IMG/VR virus record: IMGVR_UViG_3300015373_000003
Location: 1-64,000 of that record
Length of the DNA stretch: 64,000 bases
Origin: a virus
Direction: 5' to 3' (one strand)
Part shown: piece after piece, positions 1 to 8,151 of the stretch
Layout of the letters: each line of letters starts with the position of its first letter
Position numbering within the stretch: the first letter of the stretch is position 1
Translations under genes and position numbers: made by a program
Notes under the pieces: model-generated
Seen by the model: only the letters and a program-made list of their open reading frames with translations
Told to the model about the DNA's origin: nothing
Databases searched by the model: none

Positions 1-383
1 CGTGCCGTTGCCGCGAGATCACCGGCGACGAGCAGCGCTGCGCGCTGAGCCGCCGCATCGACTGCGTTACGCCACTTCGCGAGGTCTGGCTTCTCCGGCA
101 ATCGTTGCACGAGTGAGAGGAGCGTCTCGCCCGTCGCGCGCGTCAGTCGCTTTTGCAGCTCGGCCGCGATCTGATTCGTGGCCTGCTCGAGCTCTGGCCG
201 CGCCGCGCGCGACTTGAGACCGACCGCGAGGGCAGCGCCGACAGCGGTAGAAATAGTCCACCACTGCTTGAAGTCAATCTCATCCGGGTCAACCAGCGAA
301 ACCACACCGGCTGCAAGAACAAGCAGCACAATTAAAACAGTTGCGGCTGGCCCTTGATTGAGAAAGCTTTTGATCGGCGACAT
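1..383 (-). CDS. Partial two-helix membrane protein, holin candidate
   Basis: The frame is open to the left edge, so only about 127 residues are visible. An AGGAGG Shine-Dalgarno lies just before the ATG at 383 and overlaps the stop of the endolysin gene upstream. Two hydrophobic stretches are visible, about residues 13-30 (ATVLIVLLVLAAGVVSL) and 42-57, followed by a soluble Ala/Glu/Arg-rich tail. Two short helices directly behind a peptidoglycan hydrolase fit a holin or another lysis factor; this rests on position only. Bases 1-240, coding the soluble tail, are about 70% G+C by hand count, clearly above the rest of the window. Confidence 0.7.
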   Translation of the reverse strand, partial: MSPIKSFLNQGPAATVLIVLLVLAAGVVSLVDPDEIDFKQWWTISTAVGAALAVGLKSRAARPELEQATNQIAAELQKRLTRATGETLLSLVQRLPEKPDLAKWRNAVDAAAQRAALLVAGDLAATA

Positions 384-392
384 ACTCACCTC

Positions 393-1160
393 CTAGATAT
401 TGTATTTACCTGCAATTACATCAATCAGAACATGCCTGCGCTTCCGGCGATGTTCACGCTTCCCGCTTAGCTTCGCGGCTTGACGGCGCAGGACTTCATC
501 ATAATGCTTGGCCCAATGATTATGGGCACGCCATTTAGGCCCTTTACCTGAGCGTCCTTCTTCCTCCCTTTCATGCCGATGGAAAATGAGAAGCTTGGCC
601 CACTTGGTTTCGTTGTCGCTGAGAACCTTAGGCAATTTAATACGTGGCTTCGGCTTGTACCCGCCCACGTAGTTGTAATGCCACCACTCGTTAAATGCCT
701 CAACCTTGCGCCAACCGAAGCGAGCGCCGTATTTACGAATGTAGTAAACCATCGTGGGCGTTTGAACATCGACAGCTTTACCCCACCCGTGATTACTTGA
801 GCCCGGATACGCCGCCAGGTTTCCGCGACCTGACTTATATAAATTCCAAAAATACTGCTGCGCCGAGTAGGTGCGATAAGAAGAGTTCGGTCCAAGTGGT
901 CTGATCCAAACGCCATGCCTACGGCCAATAAATTCCCGCATGTCATTCCATGCGGCTGCGGCTCCATGTTCGAGCCGACCGTAAGGAATTGCTGTAAGCG
1001 CTCCCCCAGGCAATCGGCCATTGGAGTAGGCCGTAAGCTCAGCAATAACTGGCATTTCCGGCCAGAGAGCTTCCATATCATCGCGTAGTGCGACGATCCG
1101 GCGAGCATCGATGTAATTACCTAGCTGCGCCTCAAGATTGTGAATATCTTCTTGGCTCAT
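393..1160 (-). CDS. M15 (VanY-like) D-Ala-D-Ala carboxypeptidase-type endolysin
   Basis: Predicted zinc peptidase that cleaves peptidoglycan stem peptides at lysis. The M15 signature is visible: SNHGWGKAVDV gives the zinc ligands His124 and Asp131, and EWWHYNY gives Glu158 and His161. A basic tail (about residues 190-255, with KREHRRKRRH) could help it bind the wall. I start at the ATG at 1160, which shares one base with the upstream stop (TGATG) and has GGAGG before it; the frame stays open to 1217, but that stretch lies over the previous gene. Position between fibre genes and a holin-like gene supports an endolysin. No signal peptide is seen, as expected if a holin releases it. Confidence 0.9.
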   Translation of the reverse strand: MSQEDIHNLEAQLGNYIDARRIVALRDDMEALWPEMPVIAELTAYSNGRLPGGALTAIPYGRLEHGAAAAWNDMREFIGRRHGVWIRPLGPNSSYRTYSAQQYFWNLYKSGRGNLAAYPGSSNHGWGKAVDVQTPTMVYYIRKYGARFGWRKVEAFNEWWHYNYVGGYKPKPRIKLPKVLSDNETKWAKLLIFHRHEREEEGRSGKGPKWRAHNHWAKHYDEVLRRQAAKLSGKREHRRKRRHVLIDVIAGKYNI

Positions 1161-1795
1161 CAATCCTCCAACAGAAGCAGAAGTTCTTCGTCTTCTTGCA
1201 TTAATTGAACGAGCCAACTAGCAGGCTCACGTTCCGCTGAGAATACGAACTGACCATCCCTGCGCAATCTAATACGCGAAGGAATTTCCACGTGCTGCAC
1301 TCGCTTAAGCTCGACCCATGCCGGATATCTGACATGGAGTGTGCGAGTGAGCTTGACCCGCGCCTTGAAAGTAAATCGCTTAGTGCGCCGACGCTTCCTT
1401 GGTGCCGGTATCCGGGCCGCATAGGGAGGGAGATGCACGACCGGAGGCGGTTCACCAAGATCGCGTGTGTACGTCGCCTCATTGCCAACCGAATCAATGA
1501 CTGTTATTTCAATAAATGCATCATTGATGGTGACGTTCGGCACCGACGCACCAAGCGAGTACGTATCATCGCCCAACGGACTGGCGAGAAGTTCAACCTC
1601 ATCGTCATCCGACAGGACTAAGAATGCTTCAACTATCTGAGGCTCGTGTGGATCAATTAACTTAACTTGAGCCGTATAGAGCCCTGGTGCTGCATCCGGC
1701 GTAGACAACCACTCAAGCGTAGGCGCATGAGTATCAAGGTTGATCGTAAAGGAGTTCGGAAACTCCCCATACCGGATGATAAATGAGCTAGACAC
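1160..1795 (-). CDS. Ig-like beta-rich virion-associated protein
   Basis: 211 residues, predominantly beta-type sequence with Ig-like features (LDTHAPTLEW near the start, then repeated Val/Ile/Thr strands). The last third is basic and rich in Arg/Lys, unlike the two neighbours. The GTG start shares its G with the TAG stop of the upstream gene (TAGTG), so translation is probably coupled. It is the last of three Ig-like genes between the fibre gene and the endolysin. A tail-tip or surface decoration role is inferred from position; no enzyme motif is seen. Confidence 0.65.
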   Translation of the reverse strand: MSSSFIIRYGEFPNSFTINLDTHAPTLEWLSTPDAAPGLYTAQVKLIDPHEPQIVEAFLVLSDDDEVELLASPLGDDTYSLGASVPNVTINDAFIEITVIDSVGNEATYTRDLGEPPPVVHLPPYAARIPAPRKRRRTKRFTFKARVKLTRTLHVRYPAWVELKRVQHVEIPSRIRLRRDGQFVFSAEREPASWLVQLMQEDEELLLLLED

Positions 1796-2487
1796 TAGGA
1801 ATTAATTGACCAGTTGCCTGCTGCATCCTGCACGAATACTTTAACTCGTTTATTGCCGTCACCGGCTGATGCAGTTTCTAGGTCCGCACCATCTATTGTA
1901 GATGTGATCGGTGTTGTTGCCGGATAGCCGCCAGCCGAGCCCGACATATTTGTAGATCCAGCAGTAGTGGGTATTTGGGTTCCGGCAGTATGAGCATCCG
2001 AGGCATTCGTGACGACTTTGATTTTGTAAGCTTCGAACGCTGCATCAGCCTGCCAATCAAATGTCGATGTACGTTTACCAGTCTGCTTAGAAATAGTGTT
2101 GGGCGTCGGGCCGGAAGTGACCGTAACTTGAGGCGCAGTCGTATCGAGCGTGATCGAATCTGTCGCTTCAGAAGATACGTTATTAACATCATCACGGATC
2201 TTGACGCGAACTGTTTTCGAACCGTCTGTAGCCGAAAGCCGGACAGACTTGGTGCCGTTAAATGTAATCCAAGGCGCATTCGCTTCGGACGCTCGATACT
2301 CAGAAGTAGCAAATGAATCATCAACGTCACCGTAGATCTTCATCGAATAGCCGGTGGTATCACCGTCGCTAGTCGATATTCCTAAAGTTACGTCGTCATC
2401 AATTGTGAAGGTAGCACCGCTGTTAATTGATACAGCGGGACTACCAGGGGCAGTGGTATCTAGCTCTAAGAGAAATGAGCTTGCCAT
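1795..2487 (-). CDS. Tandem Ig-like domain protein, tail-associated
   Basis: 230 residues with two Ig-like modules, each opening with an LDTTAP motif (about residues 9 and 114) and ending in VQDAAGNWS-type sequence. Such LDTTAP/GNW modules are typical of bacterial Ig-like repeats on cell-surface and phage tail proteins. The second module resembles the whole of the 122-residue upstream protein (QTGK at its start and KVFVQD.AGNWS at its end in both), which indicates duplication. Probably a host-surface-binding or fibre accessory protein. Confidence 0.7.
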   Translation of the reverse strand: MASSFLLELDTTAPGSPAVSINSGATFTIDDDVTLGISTSDGDTTGYSMKIYGDVDDSFATSEYRASEANAPWITFNGTKSVRLSATDGSKTVRVKIRDDVNNVSSEATDSITLDTTAPQVTVTSGPTPNTISKQTGKRTSTFDWQADAAFEAYKIKVVTNASDAHTAGTQIPTTAGSTNMSGSAGGYPATTPITSTIDGADLETASAGDGNKRVKVFVQDAAGNWSINS

Positions 2488-2856
2488 TTATACACTCCAA
2501 TTGCCAGCTATGTCTTGGACGAATACTTTTATTCTATGCTGCCCTTCGCCCAGGCTAGCGGCTGCAAGCTCTGCGGCCGTAACGTTGAGAGGGATCGGGC
2601 TACTAGCGGTTCCACCGCCGCCTGATTCAATCAATGTTCCTTCTGTCACCGTGCTGTCATCAGCCGGGACTTTGCGTATTTGATACGCCTGGAAGTCTTC
2701 ATCTGAAGTTAAATAAAAGTCGGCTGAGTCTTTGCCGGTCTGCGCACTGATTTTACCTGGCGTTGAACTAACATCTACAGTAACCCCTGGTGGGGTTATA
2801 TCAAAGCTGATCTGTTGAGCTACAGCAGCTTGTCCTATGTAAACGCCAGAAACCAT
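2488..2856 (-). CDS. Single Ig-like domain protein, paralogue of the next gene
   Basis: 122 residues: a short hydrophobic N-terminal segment, then one Ig-like module (DITPPGVTV at the start, RIKVFVQDIAGNWSV at the end). It aligns by eye along its length with the C-terminal module of the downstream 230-residue protein. The ATG at 2856 overlaps the TGA of the fibre gene (TGATG). A virion surface role is inferred from the module type and place. Confidence 0.65.
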   Translation of the reverse strand: MVSGVYIGQAAVAQQISFDITPPGVTVDVSSTPGKISAQTGKDSADFYLTSDEDFQAYQIRKVPADDSTVTEGTLIESGGGGTASSPIPLNVTAAELAAASLGEGQHRIKVFVQDIAGNWSV

Positions 2857-4031
2857 CAGGTGTAAACCGCATAGACATAGGCATGAACAACAGCTTTAGG
2901 GTTGGTCGCTGCCATTGCTCCTGAAGTAAGAACAGTTAAAATATATGGACCGTCAGAAGGAAGAGAGAAAGGCGAAGAAGTATTTTGAGTCCAACTATTA
3001 GCCGATGGAGATGCAACGGCGGCTGTAGTTCCTGCTGTTTGTGACGCCCATCCATAAGTGAATGCGTTAGCGCCACCAGAAGCCGAGTTCAAAGAAGATA
3101 ATCCAGCAGTAAATGTAATAGCTGGCGCTGTGCCGTTTGTTCCTACCAGCAATCTAGTTACAAATTTGGGCGTTCTACCAGAAAGAGTCCAGTCATTTGC
3201 TGCATCTACGATAAAAACTCCGTTGGCGTTTGAACCAACAGTGGTACCAGCGGCACCGCTCATATTGAATCCGTAGTTACCTGCTGCCGTGCTCGCTGGA
3301 ATCAGACCTACAGTGTTAGCGACAAGAGTTTTATGACGGACTGCTGCTAATGGTATTCCAGTTTTTAATCCAGGCGTCTGAGTGGAATCGTAAATAGGTA
3401 CTAATTCATTAGCACCTGCTGCCAAAATGGCGGGGCTATCATTCGCGCTAGCCGCAAAAATGTCACCCTTTCCAGTAGCAATTGTACGATCCACATAAGT
3501 CGAAGTAATAAAAGTAATCTGCGATGTCGAATATACGTCCAACGTCGCGCGTTGAGCCGTAGCATCAGCGTCATCTAAAATTGCTCTACCGGCTGCGGTT
3601 AGGTCGGATACCTGATAAATACCTGACCCATCGCGGTAGATCATTTTGTTATTGCCGCTCAAAGCAGCAAAGTCTGTTAGATCAGAATCAGCATCTTGCT
3701 TTGCTGCTATTGAAGTATTTATATCGTCATAATACTTTTTGCTGAATGGGATATAGATACGATCCCCTACAGCAATTGATCTAGCCGATGTTCCCTCTTG
3801 TGCTCTTACGATTGTGCTCAGCGTATCGCTGCTTTTCGCCGTACAGCGAATGATTTCTGAATTAGCTAAGCTGGGGCGAGCTACATTCGCTGGACATACA
3901 ACTGCATTAAATGGAGGCGTGGGGAAATTAGCCCCATCGCCCGTAGACATTACAAGCGAAGTTCCCGAACTAGCCGGGGACGGCGCAGTAGCTACTAATG
4001 AATCAGCGAAATTAGCAAGTGCGTCGGCCAT
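2856..4031 (-). CDS. Tail fibre or receptor-binding protein candidate
   Basis: 391 residues, Ala/Ser/Thr/Gly-rich with little charge, as in many phage fibres. The N-terminal part (RAQEGTSARSIAVGDRIYIPF near residues 76-96) resembles the conserved N-terminal region of many tail fibre proteins, followed by heptad-like AIAAKQDADSDLTDFAAL, a common trimeric fibre stalk motif. The C-terminal half is beta-rich and presumably forms the tip. The neighbours are Ig-like proteins and the endolysin. No chaperone or autocleavage motif is recognised. Confidence 0.65.
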   Translation of the reverse strand: MADALANFADSLVATAPSPASSGTSLVMSTGDGANFPTPPFNAVVCPANVARPSLANSEIIRCTAKSSDTLSTIVRAQEGTSARSIAVGDRIYIPFSKKYYDDINTSIAAKQDADSDLTDFAALSGNNKMIYRDGSGIYQVSDLTAAGRAILDDADATAQRATLDVYSTSQITFITSTYVDRTIATGKGDIFAASANDSPAILAAGANELVPIYDSTQTPGLKTGIPLAAVRHKTLVANTVGLIPASTAAGNYGFNMSGAAGTTVGSNANGVFIVDAANDWTLSGRTPKFVTRLLVGTNGTAPAITFTAGLSSLNSASGGANAFTYGWASQTAGTTAAVASPSANSWTQNTSSPFSLPSDGPYILTVLTSGAMAATNPKAVVHAYVYAVYT

Positions 4032-4393
4032 TAGGGAGTCTTCACCTCAAAGCCGTAATCAAATGGCAGATTCAAATGCGCGTCATCTTCAGAGAATGCC
4101 GCTCGACTCCAAAAACGGACCTTAGATCCTTTGCGGAGATTCAAGTTTTTCATTACTATCTCTTCGCCGCGTGCTGCAAATACACCTGGCTGATTCTTTT
4201 TATCAACTGCAAGCTGCACAAAGCCAGCACCAGGGCCACCAAGGCCCACGGTTATCTCAGCTATTTGTTCATCGCCAGTATTAGTTATCTCAAGCTGCTT
4301 GAGTTGACCTGTACCGGCTTCGCCTGTCTCTAGCTCTTCAGACAGATTGAGCGTATCGCTATCGACTGGCTCGAATTCAATCGCTACTGTCAT
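4031..4393 (-). CDS. Beta-sandwich structural protein of unknown role
   Basis: 120 residues, acidic and beta-rich (QLKQLEITNTGDEQIAEITV). No family is recognised. It overlaps the end of the upstream gene by 17 bases and abuts the fibre gene, so it belongs to the same transcription unit. A small fibre-attachment or head-fibre adaptor is possible, from position only. Confidence 0.6.
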   Translation of the reverse strand: MTVAIEFEPVDSDTLNLSEELETGEAGTGQLKQLEITNTGDEQIAEITVGLGGPGAGFVQLAVDKKNQPGVFAARGEEIVMKNLNLRKGSKVRFWSRAAFSEDDAHLNLPFDYGFEVKTP

Positions 4394-5489
4394 TTGACTC
4401 CACTATTTCTGAAATATATCCGCGCTCATCACGGATGACTTTACGATTGGTCGTGCCACGCTCAACAGTCACGGGCACTTCTACATTCACCTGAGGCGGT
4501 GGCATACTCTTCATTGCATCCATAAAGAATTGTTGTACGTCTTTTTGCCATTGGCTTTCTTCAGTAGTCTCAGCTATCTGAAGATCCTCAAGCTGCACTG
4601 GCGCTGGCTCTGGTATCTGCGGCTCTTCGCCAAGCTTTTGTTCAAGATCAGTCCGCCGCGACTCATCCTTGATCTTCGCCAATACCTTTGATTTAAGATC
4701 CTCGTCAGACCATCCACGAGCCTGAAGACGATTGGCAAGCTTGAGGATTTCATGATCCTCTAGCCCCTGCATGTTGTCATTGATCCATTTCTGCGGAGCA
4801 GCTACACGGACTTGTCCACGCTTCTCTTGCGCAGTCATCTGGTTCGTGTTTATCGCATCAGCTAGATCGTCAAGCCGATGGGCTCTTACATCTCGAATAA
4901 ATTGATCAATATCGATACTACTGATTTCCTTGGCTCGATCTTCAAGCCATTGTTTAACATCTTCTGGTTCCAGGGTGTCGGAGGTTCGGGCCAAGTCTCT
5001 AACTGCGTCAAGGCGGCGTTCCCATTGGAGTTCATCAATTCCATCGGGTAAGTCAGATCTATTCTTAGGTCCAGTAGGATCACCGAGGCCAGCCTGCCCT
5101 TCTAGTTCCGCGACATTAAATTCATCTTCCGGCGTATCTTCTGACGGTACTTGGAAGGAAGCTCGTGGCGAGCCGTTCACAAGCAATACAACCTTGATGC
5201 TGTTGCCGACTTGATAGAGCGCGATCTGATCAGCCTTGGTCATCTCGATATTGCGCTGAATTAGTTGACGAGAAACATTGATCAGCTTCTCAAATAACTG
5301 ACCACCCGCAACTATTTTCATATTGGCAGGCCCGTTGCTGAAGCGCCCTGTCTTAGGATCGAACCAAGGGTTACCGTGCTGAGTGTCGCGCTGTACTGAT
5401 GCACCAGACGGCACACCTTGATCGGCTACCTGGCCCGGAGCTTGGGCCAGCAGAATCGGAAAGCCGTTTTTATCAACCGGCATGGCCAT
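4377..5489 (-). CDS. Conserved-looking virion protein downstream of portal-MuF
   Basis: Hydrophilic, largely helical protein of about 370 residues. The N-terminus (about 1-70) is extended; the middle is Asp/Glu/Arg-rich; the end has VEVPVTVERGTTNRKV and RDERGYISEIVE, which resembles the C-terminal tails of some phage head-morphogenesis proteins. I choose the ATG at 5489 because GGAG lies 7 bases upstream; the ATG at 5516 would deepen the overlap with the portal gene and lacks a ribosome site. An internal head or portal-associated protein is likely but unproven. Confidence 0.6.
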   Translation of the reverse strand: MAMPVDKNGFPILLAQAPGQVADQGVPSGASVQRDTQHGNPWFDPKTGRFSNGPANMKIVAGGQLFEKLINVSRQLIQRNIEMTKADQIALYQVGNSIKVVLLVNGSPRASFQVPSEDTPEDEFNVAELEGQAGLGDPTGPKNRSDLPDGIDELQWERRLDAVRDLARTSDTLEPEDVKQWLEDRAKEISSIDIDQFIRDVRAHRLDDLADAINTNQMTAQEKRGQVRVAAPQKWINDNMQGLEDHEILKLANRLQARGWSDEDLKSKVLAKIKDESRRTDLEQKLGEEPQIPEPAPVQLEDLQIAETTEESQWQKDVQQFFMDAMKSMPPPQVNVEVPVTVERGTTNRKVIRDERGYISEIVESNDSSD

Positions 5490-8151
5490 TGACGCGCTCC
5501 ATGGATTCCGTAGCAATTAATTGGCGGACCACTTCAATGGCGTACTGTGCTCGCTGATCATCGTCAACCCCATCGCTGAGGAATACGATCCGACTATTAT
5601 CTGAATCGAAGAAAGCCAGTGCTCCCTCGGGTGCATCCTCTGGCATTATCTCAACATCTTCGAAGACCAGATTGGCACGCGGCACAATTTCTAATTCGAG
5701 CGTGTCATTCGGATGCGTATGCTTCGGGCCGATCTGTGCCCATGCCTCGCGCACGGTGTAGAGCTTGCCGTCCCGATCCTCGCATTCCTTATCGGTCGGC
5801 CCAGGAAGCTGAGCATCACGCGCGGCTACATAACGAGCCCCAACAGCTTGCGCCGTCAGCAGCGTGGCAGCATTTACTGCATCCCGAGTTTCCGAACGAG
5901 CTATCTGCGTTGTCTTCCAGTCAGGAAATTCATCAAAATGCTCGCGTATCCCCTGGCTCATCTCGCCCATCGTTTTACCATCACGAATAGCACCAACGAG
6001 GTAATCGTGAAGCTGATCACGAACAGTGCCATGAACTGACTTAATGAGCCTTCCAGTCTGAGACTCAATCCAATTATTAAATGCATCCTCAGGAAGCTCG
6101 ACTTCGGTATTCAGTCTTAGCGCTTCCTGTCGTACCTGGCGTTTAACAATTCGATCCAGAGCGTTTCGACTGGCTGTGGTGATAGATTCAAGTTTACTTG
6201 TTGCGAATTCCCAATGCTTGAGAAGTTCTGTTGCGATATCTTTTGCGCGCGTAAGCGAGATACCGATCTTTGTTTTATCAGCAAACTCCAAATCTGGCTG
6301 AGTAGCCATATAAGTTGCGAACGATGTGTAAAGACTAGCCAGATGATTCTTCCAAGCAAGGCGCATTTGTATAGCCAGCGCCTTAATTGCTTCATCGGCG
6401 TAATGCTTGGTCGGCGGAAGACCTGAGATAAAGTCACTGTTGTCATCCAAGAATATTGGCGGCTCGTGCTGAATATATAAATTAGGCGGCTCACTGAAGC
6501 CAAGGTTGCCTGCGCCATTCGTAGCGTTAGGCACGCTGCCGCCATTTGATGCACCGGTAGAGGGAAGCGGCACGTTATTGGTTCCCGCTTGAGCAATCGA
6601 CAGACCAGGAACAGCGGTCGGGCCGGTCGGAGGTTGTGCTGCGGCAGCATCAGCAATTGCCCGTAAACGTTCCTGCTGTTGTGCGACAGGATCTAAGACC
6701 GGCGTGCGTAGTTCTTCCAGAATTGCCTTGATATCTACGCCAAGCTTCTCAGGATCATTCTGGCCTATTAATTGAATTAACTGCTTGACGAATTCCTGAT
6801 CGGCGGCAGACATACCATGAGACACCTTCCTAACGATGCCTCCATCAGCCATAAATTCAGGGAAGTTGACTGCGGCGATCTGTGGAAATACGTATTGATT
6901 CTGTTCTTGATCAACCTGTTGCTGAAGTGTTCCTTCAGATTGAATGAATATGTCGGCGAATTGCTCAGCGACATTTCTAGATGAAGTTCCACCTTCACCC
7001 TCCATCAGTGCTTGCTCAGGGATGAACATGCTGATCAACTTCATCTTGTCGAGATACCCGAACGATTTATCTAATAGTTCGAAGTTACGACCAGATGGCT
7101 CAATAAAAGAAAATTCCCACTCACGAAGCTGAGTACCACGCTCGTCTAAACCAGTGGAGGCCAGTGTGGATGGTACTGCGGCGATTGAATTAGAACGCAA
7201 GGCACGTGCAGCTTCCAGTGCGATGGTCCAGTTTGGAATTGATTCAGATCCAGGCTCTTCGGGATCGCTGTATGAGCCGACGGGATGATACGCAACCATG
7301 GGCGGGATGGCCATTCGCTCGAAGGCACGATCTGCCATCGCCCAACGGAACCAGTAGCTCCACCAGTAGGGATATGAGTAGGAAATTCGAGGAAACCCGT
7401 AGATGGAACCCCAGAATTTATGTTTCTCGTTGGTAATCCAGAGCGAGTGATAAACATCAATTTCAAGAGTCTGCTTAGTCTTGCCCCCGCCGCGAGAGCT
7501 AGCGCCCTGGAAACCCTGTCCAGCTTGAGCAGACCTTTGGGGTAATTCATAAAGCATCCCATCAAAGTTGCCGTCCTTATCCCATACCGGATCAACCTTC
7601 TCTGGAATTAATCCGATGAACGGCTTCCAGATAATCGGCTCAATCGTTCCTTCACTCCACGTGGGCTTGATTTTATTTTCATCATTTTCTTCAGCAGTAT
7701 CTACGAAAAGACCGCCAGGGTTTTTATGCTGGAAGCGCTTCGACATTGCCTGAAAGCCGAACTCAAGTGCGCCCTGACGCTGATCCATATAAGGCCCGTG
7801 AATCATTTTGTACGCCTCGTGCATGAACGCGGCGACCTGAGCATTAGGGCCTTGATTATTGAAAGCTTCGAAGTGATACGGCGCTCGAATGAGCGGGACC
7901 ATGATGTAGTGAAGCGCAAAGGCAATCATGGTATCGATCCGCATCTGCCTTAATTTAGTAAAAGGGATGCGTTCTCGGTTGAACGGGTCACCAAGTTGAT
8001 CCCTTACCCTGCGCCAATCGACAATGCTCTCGGACTGTTCCTCCATCCGAGGCGCTTGCTCTTTTTGCTTAATAGACTTCTCAATTGTGGCCTTCTCTTC
8101 AGGCCCAATTTCCCCGCTCTCTAGGGAAGACTTAATCTGTTCGTCAGGCAT
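5473..8151 (-). CDS. Portal protein fused to MuF-type head morphogenesis domain
   Basis: 892 residues. The N-terminal ~480 residues fit a portal: a long Trp/Tyr-rich body (SYPYWWSYWFRWAMADRAFER near residue 275) and FIPEQALMEGEGGTS near 385, a region typical of Mu gp29/DUF935-like portals. A Pro/Ala/Gly/Asn linker (about 495-570) leads to a MuF-like C-terminal domain (about 600-820) with IARSETRDAVNAA, DKECEDRDGK and PKHTHPND, the usual conserved stretches. Portal and MuF are separate genes in many phages; here they are one polypeptide. The portal is the dodecameric DNA gate; MuF-type proteins are minor head proteins. The start directly overlaps the terminase stop. Confidence 0.85.
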   Translation of the reverse strand: MPDEQIKSSLESGEIGPEEKATIEKSIKQKEQAPRMEEQSESIVDWRRVRDQLGDPFNRERIPFTKLRQMRIDTMIAFALHYIMVPLIRAPYHFEAFNNQGPNAQVAAFMHEAYKMIHGPYMDQRQGALEFGFQAMSKRFQHKNPGGLFVDTAEENDENKIKPTWSEGTIEPIIWKPFIGLIPEKVDPVWDKDGNFDGMLYELPQRSAQAGQGFQGASSRGGGKTKQTLEIDVYHSLWITNEKHKFWGSIYGFPRISYSYPYWWSYWFRWAMADRAFERMAIPPMVAYHPVGSYSDPEEPGSESIPNWTIALEAARALRSNSIAAVPSTLASTGLDERGTQLREWEFSFIEPSGRNFELLDKSFGYLDKMKLISMFIPEQALMEGEGGTSSRNVAEQFADIFIQSEGTLQQQVDQEQNQYVFPQIAAVNFPEFMADGGIVRKVSHGMSAADQEFVKQLIQLIGQNDPEKLGVDIKAILEELRTPVLDPVAQQQERLRAIADAAAAQPPTGPTAVPGLSIAQAGTNNVPLPSTGASNGGSVPNATNGAGNLGFSEPPNLYIQHEPPIFLDDNSDFISGLPPTKHYADEAIKALAIQMRLAWKNHLASLYTSFATYMATQPDLEFADKTKIGISLTRAKDIATELLKHWEFATSKLESITTASRNALDRIVKRQVRQEALRLNTEVELPEDAFNNWIESQTGRLIKSVHGTVRDQLHDYLVGAIRDGKTMGEMSQGIREHFDEFPDWKTTQIARSETRDAVNAATLLTAQAVGARYVAARDAQLPGPTDKECEDRDGKLYTVREAWAQIGPKHTHPNDTLELEIVPRANLVFEDVEIMPEDAPEGALAFFDSDNSRIVFLSDGVDDDQRAQYAIEVVRQLIATESMERVNGHAG

